A DNA stretch of 6,622 nt from Desulfatitalea sp. UBA4791 (GTDB lineage: Bacteria > Desulfobacterota > Desulfobacteria > Desulfobacterales > Desulfosarcinaceae), in the NCBI GenBank assembly GCA_002402905.1, contig DHGT01000135.1:1-6622 (forward strand), read 5' to 3'. The notes beneath the pieces are model-generated. The model saw only the letters and a list, made by a program, of their open reading frames with translations, was not told the origin of the DNA and searched no databases. This document shows positions 5,118-6,622 of this stretch, piece by piece. Both the position numbers and the translations under genes were made by a program. Numbering within the stretch: the stretch's first letter is position 1; each line of letters begins with the position of its first letter.

Positions 5118-6622
5118 CAGCAATTCTCCGGTGTGTGGTAGGCCTGCAGGCAGCGTACGCCCAAGGCCTGGGATTTGATCGCGGCCAGGGCCTTGCTCAT
5201 GGCCAGTGCACCGGCCGCGGTGGTCACGTAGGGGATGGCATATTTCAGCGCGGCCCGCCGAATCACATAGCCGTCCTTGCTGGATGTGTCTCCCGAGCCG
5301 GTGTTGATCACCAGGTCGATCTGGTTGTTTTTGATGGCGTCTTCCACATGGGGCCGCCCCTGTTTGAGTTTGTTGACCGGCTGGGCGGCGATCCCCAGGC
5401 CGTTGAGATAGCCGCACGTGCCGCTGGTGGCCAGGATGCCGTAGCCCATCTGGACGAACGCCTTGGCCACGTCGGCGATGGCCGGCTTGTCCTCGTCCTG
5501 GACGCTGATGAACACCGTTCCCTGGGTCGGCAGTTTCTGTCCGGCGCCCAATTGGGCCTTGGCGTAGGCCGATCCAAAATCGTTGCCGATCCCCATCACT
5601 TCCCCGGTGGACTTCATTTCGGGTCCGAGCAGTGTGTCCACCAACGGGAAGCGATCGAACGGGAGCACGGCCTCCTTGACCGACAGATGCCTGGGGACGA
5701 CCTCTTGGATCAAGCCCAACTCCTCAAGCGTTCGCCCCAGCATGATTTTGGTGGCCATTTTGGCCAGGGGTACGCCCGTGGCCTTGCTGACAAAGGGTAC
5801 GGTGCGCGAGGCGCGCGGGTTGACCTCGATGACATAGAGCCGGTTTTGACGGATGGCGTATTGCACGTTCATCAGGCCGACGACGTTCAATTCGGCGGCC
5901 ATGGCCTTGGTCGCCGCCGTGATCTCGGCGATCAATTCGTCGGGAATACTGTACGGCGGAAGGACACAGGCCGAGTCGCCCGAGTGGACCCCGGCTGCTT
6001 CGATGTGCTCCATGATGCCGCCGATCACGGTGGTGCGGCCGTCGCTGATGGCGTCGACATCCACCTCCACCGCGTTCTCAAGAAACTTGTCGATCAGAAC
6101 CGGATGACCGGGCGAGGCCTGGATGGCCAGCCGCGTGAAGTTTTCCAGTTCCGGTTCGGTGTAGACGATCTTCATGGCCCGTCCGCCCAGCACGAAGGAG
6201 GGGCGCACGATGACCGGATAGCCGATCTCGGCGGCGATGCGGCGCGCCTCGCTAAAACTCAGGGCGATGCCGTTGGTCGGTTGCACCAGGCCCAGCTTGT
6301 GCAGCATGGTCTGGAACTGTTCGCGGTCTTCGGCCCGGTCGATGCTCTCGGGCAGGGTGCCCAGAATGGGGACGCCCGCCCTGGCCAGCGGCGTGGCCAG
6401 GTTGAGGGGCGTCTGGCCGCCGAACTGCACGATGACGCCGAAGGGCCGCTCTTTTTCCACGATGTGAAGCACGTCCTCCAGGGTCAGCGGCTCGAAGTAG
6501 AGCTTGTCGGAGGTGTCGTAATCGGTGGACACGGTTTCGGGGTTGGAGTTGACCATGATGCTCTCCACCCCCTCTTCGCGCAGGGCGAAAGAGGCATGCA
6601 CGCAGCAGTAGTCGAACTCGAT
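5117..6622 (-). CDS. carB: Carbamoyl-phosphate synthase large subunit, C-terminal half (5' end outside window)
   Basis: The product makes carbamoyl phosphate from bicarbonate, ammonia (delivered by the CarA glutaminase subunit) and two ATP, feeding pyrimidine and arginine synthesis in the cytoplasm. The frame is open to the window edge and encodes 501 residues; the first ATP-grasp half (roughly 570 residues in the E. coli enzyme) is missing only because the window ends. In fragment numbering one sees SNPETVSTD (25-33), QFGGQTPLNL (66-75), VRPSFVLGGRAM (139-150), EVDVDA (186-191), EHIEAAGVHSGDSA (205-218) and EVNPRASRT (266-274), all of the second ATP-grasp domain. An MGS-like allosteric domain follows at about 368-492. 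By spacing, T399, T402, K418 and N440 match the E. coli UMP/IMP-site residues T974, T977, K993 and N1015, and T467 matches the ornithine-linked T1042, so nucleotide control looks intact. The stop TGA shares one base with the purF start. Confidence 0.97.
   Translation of the reverse strand: MEFDYCCVHASFALREEGVESIMVNSNPETVSTDYDTSDKLYFEPLTLEDVLHIVEKERPFGVIVQFGGQTPLNLATPLARAGVPILGTLPESIDRAEDREQFQTMLHKLGLVQPTNGIALSFSEARRIAAEIGYPVIVRPSFVLGGRAMKIVYTEPELENFTRLAIQASPGHPVLIDKFLENAVEVDVDAISDGRTTVIGGIMEHIEAAGVHSGDSACVLPPYSIPDELIAEITAATKAMAAELNVVGLMNVQYAIRQNRLYVIEVNPRASRTVPFVSKATGVPLAKMATKIMLGRTLEELGLIQEVVPRHLSVKEAVLPFDRFPLVDTLLGPEMKSTGEVMGIGNDFGSAYAKAQLGAGQKLPTQGTVFISVQDEDKPAIADVAKAFVQMGYGILATSGTCGYLNGLGIAAQPVNKLKQGRPHVEDAIKNNQIDLVINTGSGDTSSKDGYVIRRAALKYAIPYVTTAAGALAMSKALAAIKSQALGVRCLQAYHTPENC

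Noticed and set aside
5118..5417. An upstream extension of the purF frame into carB
   Set aside because: It would overlap the carB MGS domain, its residues are compositionally unlike PurF, and the TGATG overlap with GGAG gives a clear start at 5117.

Overview
All eight genes in this window lie on the minus strand, so they read from high to low coordinates. The organism is most likely an anaerobic or microaerophilic member of the Desulfobacterota (Deltaproteobacteria), such as a sulfate reducer of the Desulfosarcina/Desulfococcus type. This is inferred from moderately GC-rich genes, a [4Fe-4S]-type PurF with all four cluster cysteines, a radical SAM enzyme, a good sigma-54 promoter match and a small DksA-like protein. 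No species-level claim is possible from the sequence alone.

Layout from right to left. At 6622-5117 is the C-terminal half of carB (carbamoyl-phosphate synthase large subunit), cut by the window edge. It overlaps purF (5117-3645, glutamine PRPP amidotransferase) by one base (TGATG), so pyrimidine/arginine and purine entry enzymes are coupled in one transcript. A stem-loop at the purF stop and a 204-base gap follow; the gap holds a bulged inverted repeat and a sigma-70-like promoter. Next is a two-gene unit: a stand-alone cyclic-nucleotide-binding domain protein (3440-2868) and a radical SAM enzyme with a partial SPASM-like C-terminus (2868-1867). These overlap at TAATG with no visible Shine-Dalgarno for the second gene. 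A likely intrinsic terminator lies at about 1775-1799.

An AT-rich gap (1866-1536) carries a sigma-54-type promoter for a small exported protein (1535-1248). It is followed by an 84-residue cytoplasmic protein (1128-874); both look like small OB-like beta domains and are otherwise uncharacterised. The left end holds a DksA/TraR-family zinc-finger transcription factor (800-429) and an HU-family nucleoid protein (364-95). A promoter-like element with tandem TTGTACAG repeats sits between them.

The metabolic genes are conventional. The least explained part is the cyclic-nucleotide-binding/radical SAM pair, together with its upstream inverted repeat and a possible tiny upstream ORF. No mobile element, CRISPR array, rRNA or tRNA was seen.
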